NCBI RefSeq assembly: GCF_031755915.1
Contig: NC_083380.1
Coordinates: forward strand, 31,840,501-31,904,500
Origin: Ziziphus jujuba
Lineage: Eukaryota; Streptophyta; Magnoliopsida; Rosales; Rhamnaceae
Length of the DNA stretch: 64,000 nt
Direction: 5' to 3'
In this document: positions 39,002-51,459 of the stretch, one piece after another
Position numbering within the stretch: the stretch's first letter is position 1
Layout: each line of letters begins with the position of its first letter
Notes under the pieces: generated by a model
Databases searched by the model: none
Told to the model about the DNA's origin: nothing
What the model saw: the letters and a program-made list of their open reading frames with translations, nothing else
Position numbers and translations under genes: made by a program

Positions 39002-39413
39002 AAGAGAGAAACAGAGGACAGAGGAAATGGCATCGAAACTAGAGGAAGAGAAGGGAAATAGCAGAGGAAAAAGAGTAAGGGCAGTGAGGATGGGTGGTTT
39101 GGTGTTGTTGGGGATGGCTTCAGTGGCATGGTTGCTGCTTTCTACTTATTCAAACTCCTCATCTTATTCTTATGTACTCTCCCAACTTTTCGCTACCAAC
39201 ACTTACTTTTGGGCAGGTAAGCTTTTTTTGAGTGTTGTCTGTTTTTTATTTTTGTTTTTGTTTTTACCTTTTGTTCTACTGCTGAATAAAGGAATTAATT
39301 CTTGTTCTTCTCTTTGTCGTTTGTTGCATTTTCATGTTTGTTTTTGTTGTTTTTCTGTTTAATTGATGAAGGAAATCAAAGAGGATTTATGGAGTACTAG
39401 CCAATTTCTTGTA

Positions 39414-39532
39414 TAAATACGAAGATGGCTCACTCATAAAAACCACCGTTTGAGTTATAGAGTTTGAGTCCCTCTATCCCTATGACCAATAGAAAATCCC
39501 TCATCCCGATATAAAAAAAAAAAAAAAAAAAG
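39414..39532 (+). mobile_element. Likely SINE in intron 1 of D (shared with E)
   Basis: A roughly 115-nt unit with GATGGCTCACTCATAAAA, then GTTTGAGTTATAGAGTTTGAGTCC, and an A-only tail of about 19 nt at 39512-39530. The flanks ACTAGCCAATT and ACTAGCTGATT look like a worn target duplication. A related, more worn unit lies at the same place in E (about 53125-53200), so the insertion predates the D/E duplication. Confidence 0.5.
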
Positions 39533-41822
39533 GACTAGCTGATTAGACCACTTAGTCTTAATTAAAATAATATATTTTTTAAAAAAATAAAATAAAATAA
39601 AATTTTCTAAAAACACGGTAAATATATGTATAGATATATTAATATGAGTCTCTTTTATATATTTTTCTATATTAATTTGATTCCAAATAATATGTGTATC
39701 CAGTTCAAAAATATGCATATTGTCTAATTACTTAATCAAGAACATTTCACTTCAGATTTTTGTGAAAAAAAAATAAAGAATTTCAAATTTATAACTTTTA
39801 AAGCTAGCTTAATTTGTTGTTTATCTAGACAAAACTAATTGGATTTTTTTCTTCGGAAAGAGAAAAATATTGCAAACTATGATTTCATCTCGTATTAATT
39901 ATTCAATTAAGGTGTATGCTTTTCAGGGAATTGACAAGATTCGATTAGGGATGGTTCTAAGAAATGCATCAATGGAGGACAAAACTGTGATACTAACAAC
40001 TCTAAACGAAGCATGGGCAAAGCCAATTTCAATGTTCGATCTGTTTCTTGAGAGTTTCCTCATTGGAAAGGTAGTAACCTATTTGGATGAAAAGGCTTTC
40101 AATCGGTGCTTGGTTTTGCATCCTCATTGTTATCTTCCTCGAACCAAAGGAATCAACTTTTCAAATGATGCATTTTTTAAGACCCCAGGCCACTTAGAAA
40201 TGTGTGGAGGGGGACTGAGTTATTGGCTACTGTCCTTGAGGAGGGATACAACTTTTTATTTACAGTATTTATTCGTTGGCACATGAACATTATTTATACA
40301 TATATAACACAAGAAATTATTTCTTTTGTTTTAAATTATCTTCCAATTTATAAGTAATATCATATTAAACATGACAAGTTATGTAAGGACCCGTCCAGAA
40401 TTCTTTTCCGGAACCCTAGATAAGTCCTGATCCCAGGGAAATACCACCGAACCTTCCAACGGAAAATCCGACAGCACCTCCCCTAAGGGTAGGACTTACC
40501 AAAAATTACCTGCACTGAAAACACACTTCTATATTCATCCCCTTGTTCCTTCCACAATACTACAAATTGATTCCACAATTTTATAGCACTTCACAGGAAT
40601 AACAATAATCCAGTGCATAAATAAAGCATAAGTATCCAGAATAGTATACAGAGCTTCATGAAGTGCTATTCAATAGAAAATACAACAAATATGAAAGAAA
40701 TATTACAACTGAATTGAACGAGTACAAAGGTACTTCTCGAACTACGATAGCGGCGGAGATTTGGTTTGCTCCGGAAGAACGCCTATCACCCCTTGCACCT
40801 AAGGGAACGGAATTTAAAAATGTGAGATGCTAATTATCTCAGTGAGCGACCCTAGCTACTGAACACTTTTAATAATAATAATATAACAAATAAGGGAATT
40901 TAATTTAATATCGACAATTAAATAGATAAATAAATAATAATAACAATTGAAGTAATATTTTCTCTCAAAACTCTCACTATTCACTCTTTTGGAAATGTTC
41001 CCCTTTTAAAACATTTTCACAAAACCCAATATTCATATTTCCCGAAAACCAAAGGATCAATTAATTTAATAAACAATAGATAAATATCCCAAATATAAAT
41101 AAATGTAATAAAATATGATAAATAATTTTGAACACTTTGGGTTTGAAATTTTATCTGAAAATTTACACTTGACGCACCACACTATATACCAGTGATGCCC
41201 TCCGATACCCAGCGTCCCAAGCACCGACTGGCGAGGGATTAAAGAGAGAAACTTGCAAACGGCACTTCGGCGTCCCAACAGTACTGCTGCTGAAACCGTC
41301 ATCCTGGCCAAGGAGGAGGGCGGCTGTGGCCAATATCAAACTTGCCTGCCCACGGTCTAATGGCAACTCACGGGAGACATAATAACTTGCGTGCTAATCA
41401 CATATACACCAGAACACCAATACTATATGAATGCGTCTAAAATAATTGTTAAATTAATTATAACCTTACCGTTTTTCCAAAATTACCGTGGAAAATATAC
41501 CAATTTCAATTTTTACCATCCCACATATTTTCCTTTAACCAACCCGGTACGAAAACATCGATAACAGTAAAACAACAATTTTTCTCGTAACACGAGGTTC
41601 AACAAATAATATACCACGAGCATAATTATAAAAATTAAACCACCAATTTAAACAAATAATTTCCTTAAATATTTAAACCAATTATGCCCAAAAACAATAT
41701 TAAAACCATATACGATTTGTTACTGAAAATACCTTACTCATGCGTAATAAATAAAATTAAATCACAATAAATAATAAAATCGGGGTTTCTGAATAACCCA
41801 AAATTCCATTTAGCACCAATAA

Positions 41823-44800
41823 TGTAACACCCCGTCCCGAATCGCACCGGAATCCGTGCACGTTGACCGAGGTTGACCGTTGACCGAAGGGGGTCAAAAG
41901 TTGACTTTTTGACTCGGTGAGAATTTTGAGTTGACTAGGGTACGGTGGCGAAGTGCATGATGCCCTGAGTTCGTAGACTAGTAGCACGTCGAAAACGGAG
42001 CTACGGTTTGAAAGTTATGGGCAAAACAAGTTGAAGTGTAAACTGTCTAAAAGGTGCCGGGAGTTGACTTTTTGTTGTGATGTAATTGTGAGTTGACTCT
42101 TGTATGGTTGTAAAGTACTCATCGATACGAGTTCATAGACTAGCGGCACGCTTAAATCGGACATGTGGTTAAAAAGTTATGGACGTTTGAAGTTTACCGG
42201 ATACCGTATTATTTTAATGTTTTTGGGTCGTGAACAGTGAAATGCCACGTGTCAGTTTCTGATTGGTCCACGTGGCATGAACAGTGTCACGCAGGGTTTT
42301 AATTTTGAAAAACTCTCGGGGAAGAGAGAGAAAGAGAGAGAAGAGAGAGAAAGAGAGAGAGGAGAGAGAAAGAGAGAGAGAGGACCCGCCGGCCGCCGGT
42401 CATTTTCACGTTTTTCCGGCCGAGTTACTGTACACGCGCCGGACAGAAAGCTTGCCCACCTCATTTCCGGCAAAACCTCCAAATTTCACGGCGAACGGCA
42501 GCCGGACGCGCCCGGATCGGACGTCCGAAGTTTGGCGGCGATTTTTCCCCCTCCACCGCCGGCCACCGCGAATCGGCACTATTCCGGCCGATAAACAGTA
42601 CACGCGCCATACACCCAGCATCCTCTCCTCAAGTCCGGCCTACCCACCAAAAATCACGGCCATCGGACCACCGACGCGCCGGGATCGGAGCGTTTTCCGG
42701 CGAGGGGTCGAAAATCTTCAAACGGTGATTTCTCCGCCGTCCGACCTCCGTTTTGCTCACCGTCGGTCCCGTTGGATTGCTCTCCTCACGATCTACAAAT
42801 CTGCAAAATTTCACAGCAAACGGCCACCGTCGGAAATTACTGTTCCGGCGACGGTTGCCGGTGACGTGGCGGCCCGCCGGAAATTACTGTTCCGGCGAGT
42901 ACCCCGAAAATTCCGGCCAGCTCCAGTCCGCAGTGTTCGACCTCCTGAACCCAAATCCGACTTCCGTTTCCACCAATTCGCGACGGTTTGGGAGAATTGC
43001 AGAGCCGAAACCCGAAAAGCTTCCCGATAAAATTCAAACCCCGTCGGGTACGATCATCGAAAATTAAGACCGGATCTGTGATTAGCATCACTCGAGCTTC
43101 AATTCGGTATATAACTCGTAAATTCTAGATATCGTTTGTGTTTTGACCCCCCCGGGTACCGGGTATTATTTACCCGAATAAAATATTAATTTATTTGACT
43201 GTCTGTGAATTTTGTTCTAGGAGCACCGGTGAGTCGTAGAATTGATCCCGAGTGGATCATGGGTTAATTGCGTGCTCCAGGTGAGTGACCCACCTTCAAA
43301 TTAATTTTGGGGAATTTAATTGATGAATATATTATGAGTGAATTAAATATTTGGAATTTAATTTCTATGTGCCAAATATTTATTGGATTTATTGTAGAAT
43401 TATTTATGAATTTATTGGATTTAAGAAAATGCGAATTCTACAAATTTATGCCATGTGGAATTATTTTATGGTTTTGAGGATTTTGAAATTGGTGTGGTTT
43501 TAATGGTAAATTGGGCACGATTTGATTTTCAAATATTTCAAGGAAAATATTTGGTTATATTGGTGATTTCAATTTTTATAAAATATGCCCATGGAATATT
43601 ATGAGATTTGATTATGATATTTCGAGAAATTATTTATGCTATTGGGAAAATGTGGATATTTGAATTGATGGATTTGGAAGTTGGTGGATTTGAAAATCAT
43701 GGAATTTATGGTATGGATTATAAGGAAATTATGGGAAAATTCCCGGTTCAAGCGGATGGATTATGCCCGCTATGTTTATGAAAAATGTGAAATTTGTTTT
43801 ATAATTTAAATTGTGGATTTTATGATTTTTTAGATGCACCGTGCACGTACTGGTGTTCTGATTATGTGATATGGTATATGTGATATGGTTAGTGTGCACA
43901 CGGTTGTGATTAGAGCGCAGGTGGGTGTGATTAGCGCGCAGGTGATGTGATTAGCGCGCAGGTGGGTGTGAGTAGCGCGCGGTTGATATTATGAGGGTGT
44001 CCTGTGGATGCCATCGGAGAGGGCGGCCACCCCCCTTTGGCCGGGACACCAGGTTAGCAGCGGCGCAGTGGGACGCCACGCGACCGTATGCCGGTTTCTT
44101 TCTATAACCTCCTGTCTGGCGGTACCTTGGGACGCTGGGTACTGTTGGCGCCACTGGTATATAGTGGGTGCATCAAATGATTTTCAGAACTGTGTTTTAA
44201 AAATAAAATGTTTGGAAACTGAATTGGAATTAAAAATATAATTGTTACCGCTTCTGGTATTTAATTGATGTCTTGGTTTTCGGGGAATATGGATAAAGGG
44301 TTTTGTGAAATTGTTTTAAAAGGGGAACCTTTCCAACTGAGAGAATTGTAAGGGTTTTGAGAGAAAATATTATTTCCAAATAATTATTATTTATACTTAT
44401 TACTGTGATCTTTTATGGTATAGTAGTAGGGTCGCTCACTGAGATGATTAGCATCTCACACTCTTAAATTCCGTTCCTCTAGGTACCAGGTTGTCGGTGT
44501 TCACTCGGAGCGGACTTGATCTTCCTCGCTGTTTTAGTTCGGCAGTACCCTGTTATTCTTTTATTGCAGTTGTAATATTTCTTTCACTCTTGTTGTATTT
44601 ATTTTGCACTGGATTACTGTATTTATTTTTTAAGTGCTGCAATTTGTGGAATCGATTTGTAGTACTGTGGGAGGAATAAGGGGATAATTTTAGAAGTGTG
44701 TTTTCAGTGCAGGTAAATTGTGGTAAGTAAATCCCTTAGGGGAGGTGCTGCCGGATTTTCCGTTGGAAGGTTCGGTGGTATTTCCCTGGGATCAGGGCTG

Positions 44801-44840
44801 TCTAGGGTTCCGGAGGAGGAATTCTGGACGGGTCCTGACA
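41823..44840 (+). mobile_element. LTR-like element L4, complete, TSD AATAA, nested in L3
   Basis: 3,018 bp, starting TGTAACACCCCGTCC and ending GGGTCCTGACA, with perfect duplications AATAA at 41818-41822 and 44841-44845. It is nearly collinear with L2 throughout: W-boxes 41862-41937, G-box pair about 42242-42275, GA tract 42325-42383, GC-rich leader to about 43060, mini-exon block 43221-43280, minisatellite 43905-43985, stem-loop 44440-44458. It carries a 14-bp ATATGTGATATGGT duplication near 43870 that L2 lacks. Two long overlapping open frames (42284-43030 and 42277-42594) fall in the GC-rich leader. It must be younger than L3. Confidence 0.92.
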
Positions 44841-45277
44841 AATAAACATACACGTACTTATAAAATAATAATTTTCCACAATTATAATTAACTTGCACCA
44901 CATGAGCATAATTTCAAATATCAATTAAACACCAAATAAATATAATTAATTACCCCAAAATATTTTTGAAGGTGGGTCACTCACCTTAAGCGCGTATATC
45001 AACTAAGATCCTCCGCAGGATCAACTCCACTACTCACACGCGCACCTAAAACAGCCACAGTACACCAACCAAATATATTAATATTTTAATCGGATAACTC
45101 CCAAATGGGTACCCGGGGAGCGAACACAAACGACAACTAGAAATTACGAGTGATATACCGAATCGAAGCTTGAGTGATGAGGATCACAGATTCGGTCTCA
45201 CTTCCCGAAGATCGGACCCAAGGTGGCCGAAATCTCGCGGAAAGCTTTCGGGACGCTGGCACACCGATCCGGGTCCG

Positions 45278-45289
45278 GCTCTGATACCA
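45278..45289 (-). other. Primer-binding site for initiator Met tRNA
   Basis: On the minus strand TGGTATCAGAGC follows the short LTR after a single G. This is the standard 12-base complement of the 3' end of plant initiator-methionine tRNA used by many LTR retrotransposons. Confidence 0.8.
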
Positions 45290-45290
45290 C

Positions 45291-45471
45291 TGTAACATCC
45301 CACATCGGTTGGAAAGGGGAACGAAGCATGGCTTATAAGCGTGTGGATACCTTTCCCTTCAAGAGGCCTTTTCCTGTGACCTACCGTTGTTCTGGGGTCG
45401 GGAAGAGCAAAACCGTGCGGGCCGGGCCCAAAGCGGACAATATCTTGATGCGGGTGGTCTGGGTTGTTACA
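45291..45471 (-). mobile_element. 181-bp TRIM-like LTR forming the 5' end of L3
   Basis: On the minus strand it runs from TGTAACAACCCAG to GATGTTACA, has inverted TGTAACA/TGTTACA ends, and is followed by a primer-binding site. Size and structure are those of a terminal-repeat-in-miniature or small LTR. No partner LTR of this type is found at the other end of L3, and its own flanks do not form a duplication. The AGTTA repeat pairs it with the far end of L3 instead. Confidence 0.75.
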
Positions 45472-46750
45472 AGTTATTATAATTAATGATATAGAATTGA
45501 AAATCTAGTTTATGATGTAAGCCTAATGCTTTGCGCTTGTTATCTCATCGATATTATGTAAAAAGGGCTCACTACTTTGGACATAGTTACCTAAATTAGT
45601 ATGGTGGGAATAAAAATTCAATTATATGTAGTTCAAAGTAATATATTTTTTGAATTATATGTAATTGAGCGCTGATGTGTATCATAATATGGGAACAAAT
45701 CTATGCTCAACATAGGAGGAATTTATATATATATATATATATATATACACCATGCAATATAAGTATATTAATGCATATATACAATGAGATTCAGGTAGGG
45801 ATATCCACAATTTTTTAATGTCTGGATAAATGGATTTGATCATTTGTTTGAGTCATTGGATTATATGTATTTAATGTAACATATAAGCAATTTCATGCAA
45901 TCTATCGTTTTAAATAATTATGCTCACTTGAACACCAGTTAAAAAGTCATGGATATCCTCATTTAACTTTATTATATATATAAAGTGTTTTATGGTGTGA
46001 ATAATCTACACCATAGAATTTATATATATATATATATAACACTTTTTTCTACCTAAAATAATATTAATACCTAATAGTTAATTTTTTTAATCAATCTAAT
46101 AATCAAGGTGGATATCTGCAAAGCAAAAAGTTGTTCATTTTCTTTTTTAATCGCAGGATATTGATATATTATGGCTACAGATACATTTCTACATTTTTAT
46201 CCAGATGCACATTTTCAAATTGCAAGCGATTTATTCTCAGGAAATTCATATGCTATAAATAACAAACATCCAAATGGAGGATTTAGTTATGCAAAATCTA
46301 GGGGGACAATTACATTTTACAAGTTCTTGTACTACTCTAGAAAAAGGTTTCCAGGTAATCATGATCAGATGTGTTTAATAAGATAAAACATGATAAATTC
46401 ATTAAAAAGATTGGATTACAACCAAGATTTCTTGATACAACCAAGACTTTGGTGGGTTTTGTGAACCTAGTAGAGATCTTAACCTAGTTTGCAGTGCACA
46501 ATGCATGGAAATTGTTGTATTAGTCTAGAAAACAAAGTTCATGATCTTCAGATTTTGCTCCGTGATAGGAGAAGATTTTTGTCAATGGATCCGAGTATGC
46601 AACCACATGATTCATGGAGTGCTCCACAAGATTGCAGGTATTTATATAATATTTTTCTATTTATGTTTGTTGGATAATAATAAAAGAAATTAATTTGCTT
46701 AATTATGAATTTAGAAACCTAAACATATACGGCATTATTTACACATCCCA

Positions 46751-49734
46751 TGTCAGGACCCGTCCAGAATTTCTTTCCCGGAACCCTAGACAAGCCCTGA
46801 TCCCAGGGAAATACCACCGAACCTTCCAACGGAAAATCCGGCAGCACCTCCCCTAAGGGTAGGACTAACCAAAAATTACCTGCACTGAAAACATACTTCT
46901 ATAATTGTCCCCTTATTCCTCCCACAGTACTACAAGTTGATTCCACAAATTTCAACACTTCAAAAAATAACAACTCAGTGCATAAATAAAACTACATGTC
47001 CAATACAGTATACAGAGCACTATACAGATAAATGCGGAATTTATACAATGACAGATAAAGAAGCAATACAAGATAGAGAGGAAAAAGGGGAGAAATACTT
47101 CTTGAACCTTCGGCAACGAACTGAGACGTTGGGCTCGCCCCGGACAATCAACGTCTCCAACCTGGACCTAGGGGAACGGAATTTAAGAGTGTGAGATGCT
47201 AATCATCTCAGTGAGTGACCCTATCTACTATACAATATAATATCACAGTAATAACGTAGATAAATAATAATTAATTGGAAATAATAATTTCTCTCAAAAC
47301 CCTTACAATTCTCTCAGTTGGAAAAGTTCCCCTTTTAAAACATTTTCACAAAACCCGATGTTCATACCTCCCGAAAACCAAGGAACCAAATAAATTAATA
47401 AACAACAAATAAATAAATAAATATCCCAAATATATAATTAAAATATAATAAATTATAGTAAATAACTTTGAACACCTTTGGGGTTTAAAACATTATTTGC
47501 AATTTACACCGACGCACCACACCATATACCGGTGATGCCCTCCGATACCCAGCGTCCCGAGCACCGACTGGCGGGGGGTTAAAGAGAGAAACCTGCAACG
47601 GTCACTTCGGCGTCCCGACAGTACCGCTGCTGAAACCATCACCCGGCCAAGGAGGGGGGCGGCTGTGCACAACAAACTTGCCTGCCCACGGTCCAATGGC
47701 AACTCACGGGTGAAGTAATAACCACGCGCTAAACCACATAATAACCGCGCGCTACCACGTGTCCATACACCATACACCAGAACACCAATACTGTATGAGT
47801 GCGTCTAAAAATAAACATTAATAATCAACCGTACCGTTTTCCAAAATTACCGTGGGAAATATATTAAATTCTCACACTTACCATCCCACGTATTTTTATT
47901 TAACCAGACTGGTACGAAACAGCGATAATAACAAACCACAATTTTCTCGAAATACGAGATGCAACCATAAAAATACCGCGGGCATAATTTATAAAATATA
48001 ACCAAATATTTTCGTAAAATATTTAACCCAATTATGCCTGAAAAATTAATACTGAAAACCACGTACAAATATTACCGAAATACACCTTGCTCATGCATAA
48101 TAAATAAATTAAACCACAATAAAACCATAACCAATTTGTACCACATGAGCATAATTTAAATACCAATTAAACATAATTAATTGCCCAAAAATGATATAAA
48201 ATCTAGACACAAACAATTACTGAAAATACTTGCTCATGTGTAATAAATACCATTTAATCACAATAAAATAATAATCGGAAATTTTCTAATGACCTCAAAA
48301 TTTCATTCAGCACCAATGGGTAAATATATATATATAAAATAATATTTTTCCCGATTGTATTTAAAATACGCCACATGAGCACAATTTACAGATATCAATT
48401 TAATACCACATAAATACAATTAATTACCCCAAAAATATTTTTAAAGGTGGGTCACTCACCTGGAGCACGCAATTAACCCATGATCCACCACGGGATCAAT
48501 TCTACGACTCACCGGTGCTCCTAGAACAAAATTCACAGACAGTCAATTAAATTAATATTTTAATCGGGTAAATAATACCCGGTACCGGGGAGGTCAAACA
48601 CAAACGTTAACCAAAATTGACAAATTATATACCGAATCGAAGCTCGTGGAACGAGGATCACAAATCCGGTCTCCATCGACCCCAATCCCGCCGGAGGTGG
48701 CCGAAATTTGGTCCGGAAGCTTCGGTCGGTTTTAAACTTGAGGGATCTTTCAAACGGTGGGGATTTTGGGCAAACTAACCCCGGAAATGGACTTAGAGGG
48801 GTCGAAAATAGTGGGATAGAGGTATGGGACGGGCTGGGTTGGTCGGAAACGGCGAGAATTGCCGGAAAAATTTCACCTCGCCGCCGCGACTTCGCCGGCC
48901 CGATCTGGGCGCGTCCGACGGCGGCTAGCCAGGAGATTTGGTGGCTGAGGTTGCGAGGTGGCTGGCTTGGACGGTGGCCGGTGCGTGAGGACTATGGGTG
49001 GCCAGAAAAAGTGCAGCAAGGAGAGAGAGAGGGACGGCCGGTGGGAGAAAAAAACTGTGCGTGTTTTGTGTTTTGGTGCTCGGGGAAGAAGAAGGAAAAA
49101 AAAAGGAAAAAAGAAAAAGAAAAAGAAAAAAAAAAGAAAAGGTGTTTTCCCACGTGGGGAAAAAAAAGAAAAAGAAAAAGAAATAAAATAAAAATAATTA
49201 AATAATATTAATAATAATATTATTATTTAAAATAATAATAAAAATAATTTGATTTTTAAACATGGTTGACATGTGGCATTTCACCATGGTGACACATGGT
49301 CACCTTCATTAAGTCACACGTGGCACATCGTTACGTGTTTAAAAAATAATATTAAAATAATACGGTATTTGAAAAACTCTACAGGTCCATAACTTTCAAA
49401 CCACATGTCCAAATCGGACGTGCCGCTAGTCTACGGACTCGTATCGACGAGCACTTCACAACTATGCATGAGTCAACGCTCAACCTTGCATGAATAAAAA
49501 GTCAACTCCGGCACCCCTTGGATAGTTTGGAACTCAACTTGTTTTGCTCATAACTTTCAAACCGTAGCTCCGTTTTCAACGTGCTACCAGTCTACGAACT
49601 CGTGCCAACGTGTACTTCGTAACGGTACCTTAGTCAACCTAGAATTCCAACCAGGTCAAAAAGTCAACTTTTGACCCCTTTGGTCAACGGTCAACGTGTA
49701 GAAATTCCGACATGGTTCGGGACGGGGTGTTACA
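46751..49734 (-). mobile_element. LTR-like element L5, complete, TSD TCCCA, variant leader
   Basis: 2,984 bp in minus orientation in intron 3 of D, with perfect TCCCA duplications at 46746-46750 and 49735-49739. Terminal blocks, stem-loop (47192-47210), mini-exon block (48460-48520) and the W-box 5' end (about 49640-49700) match the family. The leader between about 48650 and 49200 is a different GC-rich module followed by an AAG/AAAG-rich tract, and the G-box pair is replaced by CACGTGG, CACATGG and CACACGTGG words. The middle (48090-48435) holds an extra, imperfectly duplicated ~170-bp unit. No coding domains. Confidence 0.9.
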
Positions 49735-50574
49735 TCCCACCGCCTAGAGATGGTGAGCCTGGAGTTGGTAGGATGTGTCTGATCCAATAGAATAAAACCC
49801 CTCTTTATTTTTGTGGTGATAAAAGTAGAATAAAATCCCTAGATATTAAGTTACGTTTCTCAATTTGCTGTGCTGGTAATGATTTTTTTTTTTATTTGTT
49901 TTTAGTGCATGTTTTTGTGATCAAGAACATCTTCCAACGTGGCCATTCAAGAAAGACTATTGATTCTCAAAAGAGGACCAATAGTTAGGACCATGATGAT
50001 AGCAAAGGTACCTTGCAAAGTGGAAGCCATAATTATATTGTTCATTTGTCTTCGTAGAGATAACTCTATTGTAAAACCCCTCTTTTTTTCTTTTTTTTCT
50101 TTTTAATAATTATCTGAACTTGAATTCCCAACACCAAATGTTAAAAAATATATATATATTTTTCATGTACATCGTATCATACATTTACAGCTTACAGACT
50201 ATTTGATTTTTAGAATATATATTGATCATACATTTACATAATAATACAATTTAATTAATTGTATTTTTTTTTATATATTAGTTTGTTATTTGTTCCCCCG
50301 TTATTTTGCATTTTCTTCTTGCCAATTATAATTAATAAAGCTATAGATAACCAAAAGTTAATTAAGAAAAGAAAATATGAAAATCGTCAACTGTTTTTTT
50401 ATGAATGTTTTTTAGTGCAATATCAATTACTTCTACTCTTTATTCTTAAATTTATTTTTTCTGAATTATAATATTTTAATTCTTTAAAATTTATATAATT
50501 ATAAAATTCTATTAATTGTTTTTTTTTTTTAAATGTTTGATGAAATATAAAACACAAGTGCCTATAGGTGAAAA

Positions 50575-51000
50575 CAAAAATATGGCATGATGATTAAAAT
50601 TCTCAAAACTCTTCTAAACAAATTAATTTCATCCATACATTTTATTTTGGTGGGGTGGGGTGGGTTTGAAGTCTGAACAAGGTCATGGACAATGCTGAAA
50701 AATCTTTATACCTAACAAACAAATTAGAATCATGAAAAGCAACGAATTTATGTAAATAAATAATTACAAAATGAAATATGCCAAATATGTCATGTTGTTC
50801 ATTTACTTTTATATCATGTGTTATTTTCTATCTCATTATCATAATTTGCTCGCTCAAAAATTCCACACCAAAAGTGTCTCTTTCACTCGTTTGAGGAACC
50901 CACTGGTAAAGACGAGCAACACTAGACTTGGATGCATGGATAAATACAAAATACCTTACAAAAGACTATCAAAAAAAACAAAAAAAAAAATTCTTGGATG
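50575..51000. repeat. Upstream duplicated block of paralogue E
   Basis: Matches 38150-38570 over about 400 bp with small indels, including a G-rich GGTGGGGTGGGGTGGG insertion at 50650-50665 that the D copy lacks. Confidence 0.8.
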
Positions 51001-51013
51001 AAATTATTAGTTA

Positions 51014-51459
51014 GAGCATCTTTATCGTGCTCTTTATTTTAAAAAATATAATTTTGAAAATAAAAAGCATATTGAAGAATTTTAAAGAATAAAAAATAAA
51101 GATTTTTTTTTTTGTTCTAACTTCAATGGTAACTACATTTTCCCATAAATAATTATGATTCACATATTTTCTGTATTTTTTCTCCTTCCTATCCTAAAAT
51201 AGTATTTAAAAGAAATTGAAATATAAAATTAGAATTAAAAAAATTAATTAAAATTATGCATAGAAAATTGTAAAACGAGAAATGAATTCACTATATGCTT
51301 TTATATAAAGAGTGGATTTGGTTTTTTATATTTGAAAAGCCAAATTCTATTTTTTACTTTAGTTTTTCAATTTAAAAGGTCTATTAAAATCATGAAAATA
51401 AAATATGATTTTTTAAAATAAAAAAAAGTGATGCTTTAAAATGTCAGTGGGAGATGCTT
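51014..51459. mobile_element. PIF/Harbinger-like MITE with GAGCATC ends
   Basis: About 446 bp. The left end GAGCATCTTTATCGTGCTC and the right end (reverse complement AAGCATCTCCCACTGAC) resemble the GAGCATCTCCAAT-type inverted ends of plant PIF/Harbinger MITEs. A TTA precedes the left end. The matching D upstream block reads on past TTA into other sequence (about 38572), giving a likely empty site. The right-hand TTA is not preserved. Confidence 0.55.

Larger units (their letters stand above)
40382..45471 (-). mobile_element. Chimeric LTR element L3, TSD AGTTA, interrupted by L4
   Basis: The outer element is in minus orientation. Its 3' part (40382-41822 and, after the nested L4, 44846 to about 45240) is the ~3-kb LTR family, including stem-loop and mini-exon block. 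Its 5' part is different: beyond about 45240 it carries a primer-binding site and a 181-bp short LTR instead of the GC-rich leader, G-boxes and W-boxes. Despite unlike ends, the outer flanks carry a perfect duplication AGTTA (40377-40381 and 45472-45476), so it appears to have integrated as one unit. The 3' end reads TGTAAGGACCC on the plus strand where the others have TGTCAGGACCC. It lies in intron 2 of D. Confidence 0.82.
39027..49990 (+). pseudogene. Paralogue D: decayed sugar transferase gene spread over 11 kb by LTR insertions
   Basis: The nearest relative is E, which fixes the exon borders: 39027-39216, 39927-40264, 46157-46637 and 49926 to about 49990. Lesions against E: one extra base at the end of exon 1 (T-Y-F-W for T-S-F-G, so the exon is out of phase). 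An in-frame 27-nt deletion in exon 2 removes nine residues after E-S-F-L-I-G-K, and the V-V-I-C-L cysteine is changed to tyrosine. A one-base loss in the M-M-W-R-R block follows. One-base losses in exon 3 strike directly after D-I-D-I-L-W-L (destroying the L-R-D-P block) and at the H-D-Q-D block. A one-base loss in exon 4 shifts R-T-S-F to R-T-S-S-N. Intron 2 holds L3 with L4 nested in it; intron 3 holds L5. Intron 2 sequence outside the elements still aligns with that of E. It cannot make a normal enzyme. Confidence 0.88.

Noticed and set aside
48708..49205. 165-codon plus-strand frame in L5
   Set aside because: It ends in a K/E-only tail from the AAG-rich tract and lies antisense to the element. 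No counterpart exists in the other copies.
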